Source: Paragonimus westermani
Lineage: Eukaryota; Platyhelminthes; Trematoda; Plagiorchiida; Troglotrematidae
Length of the DNA: 64,000 bases
Reading direction: 5' to 3'
NCBI GenBank assembly: GCA_008508345.1
Contig: QNGE01003309.1
Span: 1 to 64,000 of the forward strand
Positions within the stretch are counted from its first letter, which is position 1. Each line of letters opens with the position of its first letter. Below, one piece after another: positions 26,188-41,100 of this stretch. Both the position numbers and the translations under genes were made by a program. The notes below the pieces were generated by a model, which saw nothing but the letters and a program-made list of their open reading frames with translations, had not been told where the DNA came from and searched no databases.

Positions 26188-27031
26188 TTTATAGAAATGA
26201 CTGAAATTAGGAGCCTCCCTGTTAAAAATTGACCTATATTGTGGTGTTTTCGCGTCTTCCGTTCAGGATCAGTCTTACTAAACAAGTGAATAAACGGTTG
26301 TTGGCAGCGTGTTTTCATTTTACCGTCGAATTACGAAGACATAGTTTACTCGAGGTATTGGGGTGGGATTATTCGAGGAAAAGAATGTCTGTGGATATCC
26401 CACAGTTGCGTCGTGGATTCTGTGATTCAGCCTAAATCTTTAACCGTGAGGTGAGTCAGCCGAATGATTCGAAGTAAAACATACGGAACTGTTGTGAAAC
26501 AGAATTATTAATATCCCTCGAAATCCGGTTTGTTACCACACAATAACCAGGGATGTAACACTTTATAAACAGGACAAAACATCAGGACATATCAGGAGAA
26601 TACAGCCGCCCAGATTATCGCACACACTTCTCGGCTTTTTCGCTCAACGCTTTTGCATCGTTCACGGCTAATTAAAACATCCAGAACTAATTTATCACTG
26701 GAATTTAAAGGGTTAGTTGCTTGTATTTTGCGCCGTAGAGTTCTTTAAAAACTAATTATCGAAGCACAAATAAACGTTTCAGTACATCATATTTCAAACT
26801 GAAATGCTATTGAATATTTCATGTGCTGTGTTGACCGATTTGTTTTCCAAACTGGACATGGTTTCCCAAGGAGAATGGTTGTACGATGCGTAGAACATAA
26901 TTTCAAACGTATACAAGCATTTTTCGGATGTTTCGAGCGAATGAGTTTAGTCTCTTGAGGATTGCGCCCATTAACTATCTAATAATTATGACGTTCTTTG
27001 CATAATCCATCCAGATCCTTTTAAATTCCAC
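26188..27031. other. Flank of PLE-A, no gene recognised
   Basis: Sequence outside the right arm is unrelated to that outside the left arm. No open frame with a recognisable domain is present. Confidence 0.5.
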
Positions 27032-27083
27032 GTTGGACTCCTGATGATATATATAGCCGAAAAGTAAACCGGCTTCGTCCAGT
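27032..27083 (+). ncRNA. Decayed hammerhead-like fold outside any recognised element
   Basis: GTTGGAC (27032-27038) pairs with GTCCAGT (27077-27083), seven pairs including two G-U. Two extra bases (TC) then precede CTGATGA (27041-27047). GAA lies at 27059-27061. Helix III would be AAG (27062-27064) with CTT (27073-27075), and position 17 is C (27076), giving a permitted UUC triplet. The helix II region (27048-27058) no longer pairs. The order of elements fits a hammerhead that has lost function, possibly the last trace of a PLE 3' end. No coding remnant is visible beside it. Confidence 0.4.
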
Positions 27084-30000
27084 TTCTATGTGAGTGAATT
27101 TGACCAAACAGGTGAGAACGTCAGTATACGGTATTGCGAAACCAGTGGGGAATAGCAATTAACTTGCTCCACGGAAATTGCAGTTTGACTTGTTCCAATT
27201 CAAAAGAAATTAAACTTCACAAGCCACCTTTAACGAGTAAATAATTATATGGTCAAATTGATTAATTTTTTTCCACATAAAAATGGACGAACAAGACGCC
27301 AAACAACTGTAAAGGATTTGGGCTGACAAATTGAGCATGGAATATTTTACACTTTTATGGACCTTCCAGTCAGCTGCTTTCGAATAGTACTTGCTTACAT
27401 TGTTTTGCTCCAAGTAGCAATCGCCAGCATTAAAATGATTCTGCTCAGCACGTTTGATGAAAGCTGAAATTTCAGCTTCATTTATTGGAATCTGTGATTA
27501 AATAAGAATTTCATTCACAAGCTTTAGTATACAGTGATTTGTTGGTGGTAAATGTGAGGTCATCAGCATACCGGTCAGCCCGACTATCTCACCAAAGCCT
27601 TTTCGAAATTCTAGGTTCAATCTTGTCGAGTTGTTGCATTTCTAGGTGCTATATCAACACGGAATGTCCAGATTCCGAAATAGGCCGGCGGAAACCTCCA
27701 CATGAGTGTAAAGCTACAGTTCTTTATCAGTGATGTCCAATTTACCTTAACTAATGAATTGTTAAACCGCTTGATTTTCGTAGAGTCTTGAAAACAGAAT
27801 TATGTCTACTTTTGTTCGCCATATCGAAGATATGGTTTGTTCTGCAATCAAGTATTAATGGATCAAACTACGGCCTGTCTTTATTTAAATGAAAATATGC
27901 ATTTCTGAAAAGAACATTGCGCGCCTGTTTGTTTTGTCCATTAGTGAACTACTAGTAGTGTCTTGCTTTGATAATTAACAAATCACAATCTTTTCTTATA
28001 CACTCTCAATATGTCTTCTTTCTGCGACTCACTACATCCAAGAAGTGCATTCATGAGTGTACACCCTTAATCTGGCCATCAATGCTAACGATTAACAGCT
28101 AAAGCGAATCGCTTCTCGGTGAAGGACAGTTGGCCCAAACACTACGGACGTATCAGCTTGGTAGCGTGACGTTGGTTGCCCTCATATGACTATTTCAAGA
28201 CAAGTACGGAAGAAACCGATAGCAAACTGCCATGAAATGGCAAAACTCGGATGCGTCGGAACGAAAGATCTGCTGCAACAAAGAGTATATCGGCCGAAAA
28301 TAAAACAAGGGGTGACGGCCTATGTATTTGCTCGCCAAGGTTATCCTAGCAGTCCTTGCAGCCAATACCAGTATCCAAAGAAGATTAACCCTGGTTAGTG
28401 GATATTATCTGTCAGGAGAAAAAAATGAGTCCAGGGACAACACACAGAAAGAATTCGTCAACACTTTCAGAGAACCCAAGGAACTTGGAAAGGGGGGATG
28501 TCGTATGATATGCACCTTCGTTCTACAGTAGTATAACTTATATATTTCAGAACTGCGTCACAGTCACTGTCGAGAAAGCGAGGAACCTGAGGCAAGTATT
28601 TAAACCTTGCGTATGTAGTACGGGGACAAGTCACCAGAGCGAATGGACATTTACTATGGTCCAATGTGTAGGGATACACGTCATCCTTGTAGATCAGCGT
28701 ACACGTTTCTTGTCTTTTGTTTCTAAATAACTTGTGAAGAATTTCGTGCAATACACAAAGTCGTAGGCTGAGCGTCCTTTGCGGCCACACCACATGTACG
28801 TGTGCGCTGACCCTGTGAGAAGGGATAATCCGAAAAACATCAGGCAAATGACGTCTTTTGACTGTTATGGAAGGGTTGGTGTCAACGCCTGTATACTATT
28901 AAACACTGGGCCTCGTTTTACACCATTTAAGGTGAAAATAGTTGCACAAAAGGTCAATCTCTCTGGTATGAAATAATACACCCATCTTATAACTTAGCAC
29001 TGTATTGGTCTGTGTTCACCATAGTCAACAATTTACTTTAGGTCGTGCGACGCTGCTTCAAGATTTCTGCCCCCACGGATGTTAGTCTCTGGTCTTTTAG
29101 CGCAAAGCCTCGCCGTTTTACCTTGATTCCTTTCTAGCCTTTCTGTTTCAGGAGGACTGTCTCCCAAACAACTTTTTAATCATGTTGCTATCATTTTGAA
29201 GATAGCCTCCTCTTGTTCGTGGAATCTTCAACAGATACGCGTCCTGTAACCAAACAAATCTGTCGTTCATATCTCCCTTTAGACCACTATGTATAGAGCG
29301 TATCAGTTTTACCTCACCTTTCAAGTTAGCTTTTCAGCGGACGATCGGCCAGTGTCTAGTTGTATAGCGTTTCTTTAATGTTCGTTTGTCTTATTCCACC
29401 ACAGTCCGAATCGATAATTTGTCGGTTGTGTAGACGTTACATTGTTCATGCGACTATTATGTTCAGCAGCTGAAGGTCCACCCAGATAGATTTGAAAAGC
29501 ACAAGCATACTCTAAGTAGATGGCAGCGAAGCGTGCAGCTTGTTTTCAGGAAGGAAACACGCTGACAACAGCGATATGGTTGAATATTGGTAGCTAAACT
29601 TTACCGACTTACCGCTTACTCTTCGAGGCATGATGTGCGCAGCAATTTGCAGTACAACACAGGGAGGTATACGGGTCAAAATACAACGGTTACCTAAAGC
29701 AACTCGAAGCAGCAATAAACGGGATCCAGACTGCATGATACTTATCTATATTTCCCAACCAAAACACGGAAAGTATGATATAGCATTACTGAAATACTAG
29801 ACAAAGAATTGGCAAAATAATCAGCTGCCTAACAGACCGAGATGGTCAGGTATACCCTATTATCAAGCTGCGATTTGAACAATGCTGTTGTCTGGAACGT
29901 TTTAACGAAAGTGTCAGCTTTTCTGCCCTCCAACTGTTCTGCTCCGCTGAAAATCACGAGAAACACAGCATGAAATGGGGGGTTGAATTAAGTATACCCG

Positions 30001-33000
30001 GAAAGTAACTTGATGGATATATTAAAAATGGTAAGCTCCACGGAAACGCCGGCTTCGGCAGTGTTAGTGCTGGGTCATAACATGGCAGAAACAACAACAC
30101 AGGTGCACTCAAAGTGCTTGAGCATAGTGATTGATCACCTGACGCGTCTAGTCTACAAAATAACCAATAGAAACTCAATAAACTGAGACTTGCTTTGTGC
30201 CACCAAGATTGATTTCTGTTTTTGTTCTGGAAGGTAGCTATTTTCAATAAATGGTGTATCCAACAGCCTCCGCACCCATCAGCTTCAAGTTAAACCGATC
30301 TCTCGTCAATGATGCGACACATCCTGCATCACTCATTTGGGATTTTAAGGATTGTGCTGTCCTTCAGTAGATCACCGTCTAGCCACTTGAAGACTTATTA
30401 AAACCGGTGAAGGTTACACTGAGTGAAGTTCGACAAAATCGGACCTCCGCTGGCATCAGAACTAGTCGAATAACTCAAGGTAAATTTCACATTCATGCTA
30501 CTCCGGTTATCGATCGTAGGCTCGCAGTTCCCCCCGAACGCAGGCTGATCGTCGAGCTGCCCAGGTAGAGAACCAGTATTGTTACTACTGACGGTCGATG
30601 ATACGAAGTTCAAATAACAAGAACCGATTTTCATATTTCACGAGGATGAACTGATACTCCGAAAAGTAGAACGTGATTAAAAGCCTTCGCGACAACATTA
30701 CAAGCCGACGAGATGACGGTAAACAGGAAATCTTGACAGTTGAGCTTGCTTAGTGGGCCCTCAATAGCAAGGATGTGATCAAGATTACCCCAATTATTAT
30801 AGCACCACACACTTTGTAGTCATAAACAGTCAGTGATTGCAACATGGTTTGTATGTTGTTTGAAGAGTAGTTGGGAAAAGCGATATCAAGTGGACATTCA
30901 TTGTCAGCTTATAGAGGCTACGCTGTTGAGGCATTAGAGACTAAAAATGATCCTTCCAGAATACACTTTGTCAAGTAATAGGAGTGATCAGACATCCATG
31001 CTGAAATAGCGAAGGTCAAGTTAACAAACGATAAATTCCAGCCGTGCTCTGAAAAAGCACTGTTCCGATGGGAACAGCTAAACAGAATACGATAGGTGGC
31101 CGAATACAAACCCTTCTTCAAGTCAAAAATCAATAACTTACGTTGGATTCCATCGTATCACTCTAGTAACCATGACATGAGACTCAATTCCGTTCCGGGT
31201 GCTATGGTGACACGGGTAGCATCTCTGCAACTGTCGCATGATGTTCCATCATGTTTTCTGAAATTAGTAATGTATGTTGTTGAACGCTACCAACATTTCT
31301 CTTCACCAGTCTTATTAGAACGAGTTATCCTGGTCAACTCAGTCAACAAGCTTTCACTGTCATCTTCAAAGGGGCTGAAAGAAAGGTGTTCAGAGATGCA
31401 GCTTTGCCATGTTCCAAAACATTAAGCCCCAAAAACACCTGGCGTTCAATGGAGAATCACCAGCGGTATCCTAACTGAGCACATTTTTTTCTACCGTTCA
31501 CACCTGAGCAAGCTAGTGCAAACCATTCTTCTTTGAAGTGTTCAGCATGTCTGTTGAGTTGCTATAACAAAATAACTTTTCTACGCGCGGGTTTTCACAG
31601 TTACCGATGGCCATTATAATAGCGGTTTGTAAAACGTAACACCTCAACTATTACTCGGTGAGAATGTCCTTTAACATGTCTTGAACTCGGTAAGACAGAA
31701 AACCTGTAATGTCCTTAATTTGTTTCAAAGCAAATTTGGCTACAGGTCTCGACAGTAGCTTTCGTATTGAATTAATTGACGTTTACTCAAAAACTATATC
31801 GTACGTGGGAGATACTTTCTTGCAAATTCGCGCAGCTGTAAAGGTGTATGTCAACCGCTCGTCCAAATCGATCAGATTGATTTTCATGTTTGTTTGCTAG
31901 TCGTTCTCACGGTCGCGTCGCTGTTCTTTCATTTAAGCGTTTCACACATTTGAGCAGCTAAACCCTTGACAAATGATCGCTTAAGAATAGAAAACACCGC
32001 TTTTTAACCGAATAGAAACACCAAGAACTGAGGTAGATATTTTTCATTTTCGTCCACTTTTTGAGTCCATACAGACAGCCACCATGTGAAGCATTTTCAG
32101 TTTTTCTGCTGAAGTGTGGATACGTATGCCAGGTATGTATGGTTACATCAGCTGATCACCATATTCATTGCGCCGTCAATGGACAGCGAACGTAGCACTC
32201 GACCACTTCTGTTACGATGCTAAACAAACAAGTTATGTGCACCACCCCTAAACACAATGGCATCCAAGTGTGTAGTTTCTCATCTGACCAGTAAGAGCAT
32301 CGCAGAAAGCACTCCTGACGACTTTTAACATATTTTCTTTCAAAATCTTCTTCAGTCGTGTCAAGGGAACCAAGTTTTCTTGGTAGTTATTGAGAAACTG
32401 ATAAATTTCTGAATCAGTCATCACACGCGAGACCACCCTCAGAGATGGGTTAAAGGGGGCAAACAAAGACCAGAGCCACAGTATCACCAATCAATCAGTG
32501 GATGTGCGAATGAGTAGATGATTCAGTAAATAAGATATCGCTGTTGTTCAAAACACTGTCAAACAACTAGCACATAGTAGTTTTTCTCCTTACGAAAAAA
32601 TACGTTGGCAACTAAAGTCAACCGATAAACAGCAATGCGATTCTTTGCTTGAGAATATACATTATACCCTCTTTGTTCTGAGCAGAAGAGTGCTGCATAC
32701 TCGATAGGAATATCATGCCAAATTAAATACATACACGCATTTAAAACTGCAGCGTAAAATCCGGGAAGACTGAATACATGGTAGACGTTTGATGGTATTT
32801 TAAGCAGAAACTTTTAAAAGAATATGGTAGACTAAAGCATTTCGTACTGTCCCATCAGTGTCGAATTTGGTATAATTCTAACCAGATTTCATAACGAAGC
32901 AATGGTGTGGGTGCACAACCAGTCAGCGGACTGGTATGGATCAGTGTATCCAGAGGATGGTGAGGTTCACGAGCAGTCATTCCCTGTACACAGAGCTAGA

Positions 33001-35108
33001 TTGGGTCGAGCGATTGCGACCGTTTTAACAAACCGTAAGAATGATCGACTGGTATGACGTGATAGGACTTTGCTTAGTAGCTTGACCAGTGAGAACGTCC
33101 TGTTTAGCAGCTGAAGAAACTGGCTGTTTACGTGCTTTAACAACAGCCGTTGGCCGATAACAATAACTTCTGCGCCTGTTACGAACAACGTTCCTTCACC
33201 CTGGAGATAAGGCGTGTAGCAGCAATGTCTTTGCAACTTCCTCGGAGTTAGAATCCGCAAAGTTATTGTTCAGTTGAATTTCTCAGTCACCTTGATGTAC
33301 GATGCGCGACGTAAACGCCATTGTGTAGACTACGAATGTTATACATTAATCCTTCGTTTGGGAAGGTTTTTTTCTACACTAACGTGAACCTGGTGAAGTT
33401 TAACTATAGAGCCGAACCACATGGATTTCCTATAGACAGTTCTCCTAATCGAGCCATTTTATCCACAACTCAAGAGTATATCGAGAAACAGCAGGCAGTC
33501 TGTAACCTCAAATTCATACGTAAGCTTCCGGTTAGAATGAAAGTTATTTAGGGGTCGCATCGGGTTCTCTGTTGTCTCTTTGGATTACTTGTTTATTAAT
33601 GTTTTGTTAACATAGTACTTGTAATGTGGCCAACTTGCTATCTCCAACCTATCTCCTGCTCACTTCTCACCACTAAAAGTCTGCTAGGATGGGATCCAGT
33701 GAACTTCCTAGGGATCATCCATCCGTTTGAAGGTAGGACTGCTCTAGGGAACAGAAACCGACGACCTGATTACAGAAAAGAGAATTTTGTTTCGCAGTAA
33801 CGTTCAGCAGTGACACCGTGAGGTGGCTCATTAGACTAGCCACAAAAATAGTCAGCTGATTCGTGCAGCGGGATATTTGCGAACGGCTACTTAACTTCGA
33901 TGGAGCACATAAGTTCACTGACACGGTTGTGCAAACGCACAAATGGCATTGGCTGATTTATGTCAAATAAACTGTCATCTTTTATCTACCGTCAAAAGCC
34001 TAGAATTCTGCTGTCATATCGTGGTTTGTTCAAATTAGAGGTTTATCCGTGTCTGGATTATAAAATACATCATACAAGGCGAATCGTATTTATGTTTAGA
34101 CCGAGTGTGAAAATCGTACGGACTAATAACAGGAACTGCAGCCAATCATTGCTAACGACATAGGCTTGATTATAACCGACAGTATTTGCACTTATCATGA
34201 CTTCGATCAGCGCTAGTGTGCCATCATATAACTACACGTGAGATCGTTAAGGGCACTTGATTCAACCACTGCAGTGATAATGCAGACGGATAAGGAGTCT
34301 GCAACTGTCACTTTGGACAGAGATGCGTTTGCGTAGATGTCAATATCTGGTGATCAAACGAACTTTTGGCAAATAAGCACAGCGAAGAGAGTCACTGGGA
34401 TAAGCCGCACTGGACACTATCTCTAATTCCACTCGCAATCACTGATAAGTGAGGAGCTCATACATGAGGCACTTAAATCTCGGGGGTAAGTGACATCTCA
34501 GCTCTACCGTCTTCCCAAGATACGCGAGTCTGGAGTGTTCACTAAGGTTTTCAGACCGTTTTCAAACATAAATATAATTTGACTTATATTAGGATATTCT
34601 ATCCACCCTCAAAAATGTCTGCCATAGAATTCGATTGAATTTATTGTAAATTTGGTATTATGAAATCACTACAGAATACTCCTATTTGTTATTTGTTGTG
34701 TTGCAAAATTTCTTTTTCGACCCTCGGAAGGGAACTCATTTTTCATTTTGCCTTCGAGTGCCTTGTTTCTAGTCTGCCCTCTTTTTAATCTAAACCGGGC
34801 ATACAAGCTATTCTATTATGAGAATTTTGTGGACGTGCCCCTGTAAGCCAAATTTCTGTTTTCCGACGAAACGCTAAATCACGGATTGTGGTGTTTATCA
34901 CATTGAAATATATGTCGTAATGTATGGTAACGTCACTAGGTATCAATACGTATCCTTTTGTAATCTGTCCTGACCTACTAACTCCTTTGCATGGTTAAGC
35001 TCACATGTAAATATTTTGGTATGTTCTAACTTCTGCTGTTTTCGTACAACCGTCAATGTATGGTATAACTTTTCCGGTTATCTAAACATAGATGGGTACC
35101 ATCAACCA
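27084..35108. other. Intergenic stretch, no gene recognised
   Basis: The longer open stretches are 28467-28847 (minus, 126 codons), 31096-31425 (plus, starts with GTG), 32967-33260 (minus), 29954-30247 (minus) and 28186-28398 (plus). None shows a domain signature, and lengths of about 60 to 125 codons are expected by chance in this much AT-rich DNA. No RNA gene is seen. Confidence 0.45.
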
Positions 35109-35190
35109 CAAGGTTGGTTGAGTGGTTTCAGAGGAAGTTTGTCAGCTAGAAAGTACCCATTGTATTGTCGTAGGTTTCAAATCTTCTGGA
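35109..35190 (+). repeat. tRNA-like fragment (Ser/Leu-like)
   Basis: GGTTGGTTGAGTGGTTTCAG resembles a class II tRNA A box, and GTAGGTTTCAAATCTTC (from about 35170) a B box. The total span of about 82 bases suits a tRNA with a long variable arm. The stems are not complementary enough for a working tRNA. It is probably a SINE or pseudo-tRNA remnant. Confidence 0.3.
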
Positions 35191-38100
35191 ATCTGGGAAC
35201 CGATTGCATTTCCTCGCTCTTCCAATATTCGCGTACATCAGAGGATTCTACTGAGTCTGTGTTAGACGACAAACTCAGACTAACCATTCTGAAAAGGGTC
35301 AGCTGACGGCAGTAGTTCGCAGCATACAACAGAGTACACAAAACGATTGAGCAATTTCAGAGTTAAATATGGGAGCCACGCCAATGCTGGTATGTTACAG
35401 TTGCGGTATGTTAACGAAAGTTGTGAAGCTGTATTCGTTCCCTAAAAAATTACCAGGAATAAACTGGTCTTGTCTTGGTTTGCATTTCAGCCCGAAAATT
35501 GATCTTGGTAGTTTGTGTTACCATTTGCTTACTTGCAGAAACCCAACAGAGAATTGAGTTTCACAAAACTTTTAAACCAATTTAAATTAAAAACATTTTT
35601 AGCATCCGCAAAGACATCCCAAACTGACGCCTTTAAAAATGGACGCTCTACTCAAATTTAGTACTGGCTGAAATTCTATAACAATGTGTGACCTTCCCAT
35701 TACCAAAGTTTGAAATATGGTCAATATATAACATTGTACTGTGGATAACACTTCAAATTTGACACTGAAAGATTATCAAATAAAAATCTTAGACAATTCC
35801 GGTTATCTCATAAATGACATTCAACTACCCCGTCATAGCCACTTTTTGTTGTTTCGAGATTATAAAACTCACGAAACCTGTTGGTTCAAAATCGGATTAG
35901 TGATAGCAAAAGGTGCATTGGCGACAAGGTCATTTCAAACAGAAAACTTTATCCGCCAAATCTTTGACAAGGGCTGGCTGAACTACTTGTGGGAATTCAG
36001 ATTGAACGGCAGTTCAGCTGATCCTCAAATCATAACAAGCCACAAAATTTACTCATCAATCAAAATAATCCATTTGAAAATACTCACTAAAGTCACAAGG
36101 ACAACAAAGTAGCAAACGAAACTTGTTTTCTACGTTTGAGCGTCAGACCAAATAAGACAAAATAAGCAAGAAAATAGTAACTAAGATGAGTTGGAAAAAC
36201 GGTAAGCAATGGTCTCAGAAGGCGTGTTTTGTTATCAGTTGTGCAAAAACTGCTACACATTATGGGCATTTAGTCGGTGAACGATGCTGTGATTGAGACC
36301 GTTTCAGGCATAACCGTTTCCTACTTAGCCGACCGTTATCATTCCATTATTGGAAAAAAATGCCGTTTAACTTGTCCATTGAGTTACGAGAAGTCGATTG
36401 CAAACGATGGCAGACTGAATGCTGGTTGTTGCCAAGACCATGTGTAACCAATTGCACAACTCTGACCTCTGTCCTCAGAAGAAGTTTGGGTGGACGCTCA
36501 TTCTCTCCTGGTCCACAGTCAATCAAGTCCACAATTTGAAACACCGATTGTGTAAATGACATCAAACACGTCGTCCATAATCTCAACTGACCGTTCTCCT
36601 GGTTAACTTTGACCACTGTTTTTGCATTTATTGCGTTGCAGTTAACGCGATGATCAAGTGCAGGAAGTCAGAATATCGACAAACGTCGAATTATTTTAGT
36701 GATGTAAACTTGCTAGAGGGAATAAAACTTTGAGAGCCCCTATCCGCCTTACCATTAATGATGCTTTAATCCACAGTTTTGCCTAATCTTTTCAGTTACT
36801 TGTTTAAAACAATAAAGTGCGTAGAACTTGCTTTAAGCCAGAACAATAAAACCGGTCAGAGAATTAGGTTTACGTCAACTCAGACAGGCGATTTGCCTGA
36901 ATAGAACGTTTTACATACACGGCGGGAAGCGGTGAGTATGAATCAATTTTCGTTCCGATTAAACGAGAAAGTTCTGATTTTGGCTGATGATTGACACGCC
37001 AAGTATGCTCTGTGGATTAAACACATGATATGATTACATGATCAGCATTGCAAAGAAACGAGGGAGGATGTTAGTTCATTCGCACTGCTACCACTGTCCG
37101 TTGTTTTGGTACACCTACTTAGGCACATACTCTGCCATTCTGCCTCGTGGGTGTTCACATGTACTACCGTTATAGATCTCACTGCAACTGAACTGATAGA
37201 TTACATGGGGAGAGAACAAGCCGGTTGGTTGCTTTTGTGAGAAAGCTGCGTGACACGCTTATCTATAAGTAATAACTGAAAATCAATGGCTAACGGACAA
37301 TAACCCTTCTCATTTGTGATGTAGTTGCCACTGAGTGGCAGATCCAGAATAAGCGGTGAACTTTTACTATTGCTATAGTTGACAAATGCAACAAACTGTT
37401 TCAACTTGTTTAGTTGTAACAGCACATCACAGGGTAGGACCGATTGATGTTATCATTGTTTGTTTGTCTCTGACAACTTACTGGATTCGAACTCTCTTGA
37501 AATAACCGACTGTCAGGCCTGTGCCCACGATGTCTTGTTATTTCACAGAGGTCAGGTATTTTTCGCTTCATCGAATTCGCATTGATCTGAGAGCATATTT
37601 TGAGCAAATTTTCGTCTCAAGAACAATCGTTTGCTCAGCCGTAATGTTGCTTTTCTGTGCAAGTATTCAATTTTCACAATTTCGTCTTCTTATCATGGGA
37701 CTTTCTTTAATATTTTCAGATGTTTTTAATAAGTCAATCAATCAACGGTTTATCTCATTCAAGTTTTTCCCTATACAACCGTCACAGAATTTCTGGACAC
37801 AAAGCAATGATCTCAGTTTACACACAGAAGCACTCGAATGTGTGCAAGGTAAACAGCACTAGCTCAAGTTGAGGAATTGTGCTTACAATGTTTGTTGACG
37901 AAACAGATATGCCGTACTTATAGAAAGAGGTTGGCTGCTGGTTAGCAGGAGATGTTTTGTTAGAAAGACTCACCTACCACGCTCATTTCCATGGTGTTAA
38001 GTGCGGTACGAACACAGTCCACGTTTTGCTACGACGCAAATTATGAAGCGTTAATTGGAATATCGTGTATAATCTTGCAAGAATGATTAATACAACAAGA

Positions 38101-41100
38101 GTAGCGTCAAATCCATAGTGAATCTATTTTGAACACTAACCTGTTGATGCTGAATGCACGTGCTTGCAATCAACAACAAGATAGAAATGTGGATTGTGTT
38201 TCGGATTCACGTGATGACCAAAAGCTAGCAAATTCAATAAAAAATAGAGGACAAAAACATAGGATCGTTTGTCGGTGTGTGTGGCACACAAATTATTTAT
38301 TTATTTATTATACCCAGGATCAGTTTTATGGCTAGTTTATGGTGACATTCACAGATCCCACCGTCAAGCATTTACATTTTGTTAGTGATAAGCAGTTTGA
38401 TGATTGTATTGATTTAGAAGAGACCGCGTTGTAAAAGTTCTGCCTTGAGCTACTCCGTTGTTCAGCTGCTCTCCTTTTCCATATTACACACCAGGATAGT
38501 TGAGGAACTGAGTCAACAGGTAAGATTTGTAAACTTTCAATCTACTTACAGTTAACTGCTATATCCTGACAGTGCTAATCTGGTTTATTGATGTCCGCTC
38601 AACTTTTGTTGATGTGCCCTTTCAAATGCGCATATACATGAACGCACAGGCCAAATTGGGAAACCTATTCACCTCTCATTAAACAACTCTATGTCAGAAT
38701 ATCTGACAGAACAATTCCTTTTTGTGTAATACCTAACTCTGTTAGCGGTCTCAGATTTTTTCCTCCGATCATCGAATACACTTGCTACATTTTGGCAACA
38801 TATGTTTATGTTTCGCGGCGTTAACATCACGACTTTTATAAGCAAACATAAGCGCTGTTCTCTAGAACAAAATGCGTTATACACAAAGATTCTCGTGGCT
38901 GGCAAACGCAGCAGCATGTTATAGAAATCGGCAAATGTTACTATATTTTCAAGATGGTAGTTTCAACCAAAGACTTGTATGGTCCACCGGATTTTTCAGC
39001 ACATACTAACGTCCATTTAAAATCACGGGTCCCATTTGTTGCTACATAATTTTCGTCATAAGTTTAAATAGCGTGAGGTTCGCGTAACAGAATTTCATCC
39101 TCGTTACACTTAAAAACTGACCGCAGGCTGAATCTTGAGTGGTCCGCAGTGACCTGACAATTCTCTTGAGTGTTCTTGTTACATTCAACCGTATTGCGGC
39201 TGCACGTTGTATTTGATTAACCAGAACCGACTGCTTTGGGCGCGTGACCTCGGCTACTTGTTCTAATTAACTCGCTAGGTTTGTGTTTAGCAAGTTACAC
39301 ACACACTCAGTGTAACCGCTAGTCCACGGCTGGTCTTGACACTGCATCGTAATGCAGCCTCCTAGCATACTTTCGCGGGCAAGTTTTTTGTTCTTCAACT
39401 TAATCGCTGTCTTAAGGTTTCAACTGGTCTGGCATACGCGTTGAGAACCAAATTTGTGAGTCCACGTGGCTAATTAATCACTAGTGGCTACAATGTTGAG
39501 GAAGTGACTACAACAAGTCAAAGACGATGTAATAACCACATAAAATAAAGGTCACCATGTAGAAAACCTTTTACCCGCGTTAGATTGAGGAATGGAATTG
39601 TGCGAAGAGCGTGGATGGAAGCAACAGTTGTCACCAACAATAAGGTGCATGTGACAAAAGAAAACAAATTTTGACTCAGAAACCATAGCTTAACCACATT
39701 TAAAGTGCATCTTTACGACAGAAAATCTCTTTACTTATGATCACTTTGGTTGCGAAATCGAGATTGTCATGTCTCACAACCAGCTAACCAGGGAAGTCAG
39801 CAAAAGGCACAAAATGATCTCGTCTAGTTCCTTCCCTTATCGTCCCCACTCGACGATGTGTATGAAAAGGGTTGAGCGGATTTTTCAGTAACCCGATGTC
39901 GCATCCGTGCGTCCTATCAACGGCCAAGCAGCTTGGATAAAGCACCTTAACCAAGGCTTGTTTACCTGTAGAAATACAGGCGCCGCTGGCTTTGCAGTGC
40001 ATGATTGTAGCCAATGAGTTTTCAATGGTCAATAATCGGGCGTGCATGGAACTCGAGGATGGAAGCGAACAATAATCTTATGAAAGTGAATGACAAACAA
40101 TAATTTTCACCTAGGTAAGTTAATCGTTTTTCCTTTAAATACTGGGCTATTTGTTCTGAAAAGGCAATCACCTCTTGTGCTATCCTAAATCAATAGTAGT
40201 ATGTAGTACAGTAATGTCTGTTCATTTTAAGCAAACCGAGAGTAAATGGAACACATTCCCTTGAAAGGTCAAAAAATCACGACTGACTTGTCTTAACTGG
40301 TAATCGACAGATATTTGAACTTCTGTATAAATGCCCGTGTTGATCGGATCCAGCGGTTCTGTAAAATTCCATGAAATCAGGTACGAAGTAGATTGGTTGT
40401 AAATGAAATTCACTTCTTGTACCCAGGGCTACTTGATCGCACAGCGGTTCTCATGGATGTGGACGAAATATTTCGAGAACTCACGCGAATTACCTTTGTA
40501 TTTAAGGCAGGCATTACAAAATCGACGTAAAATAATTGAGTGAACAATCAATTTTTGTCTCTTAGTTGTGGAAACGATCATTTGATCCCCTTGGCCATCC
40601 GTTAATTAACTCACTGCAGTTAACCGAATAAGTAATTCCAGATCACGGAAGTCCGGTTCAAAAGTTTTATGACCCCATAACGTCTCTGGAATATGCACAG
40701 CATACTAGACGAACTATTGCGACAATGCCAAACCGAAGATTCTGGGAGGTGTTTCCTCCTACTCTAAACACAAGAATATCACAACTGATGACTTTGCAGT
40801 TAAACATTCATCAGTTTTCGAACACCTTTCACAATCACAATCCACCTACCATAACAGTGGTCCGATAAAATACGATAGACAACAGGCGACCTCACACCTA
40901 GGATTGAGGTGTCTTGAAATTAGTTTGGGGAGCCACTCATCATTGAAGATGGCAGTGGGTTTTGGTTACTCAGTCGTTCTACGAGATGTAAGCTGTGTAT
41001 GCTATCTCGGTTGACGTCAGAGTTTAAAACACTGTAAATGTTAGAGACGGTTGCGGTACTTCTGAGCACACGATAAACGGACCTGAACCAACGGATATGA

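Noticed and set aside
28467..28847. 126-codon minus-strand open stretch as a gene
   Set aside because: No domain, no compositional contrast with its surroundings and no neighbouring exon.
35741..36112. 123-codon plus-strand open stretch as a gene
   Set aside because: It starts with GTG, has no internal Met near the start and no recognisable motif. An unrecognised exon cannot be excluded.
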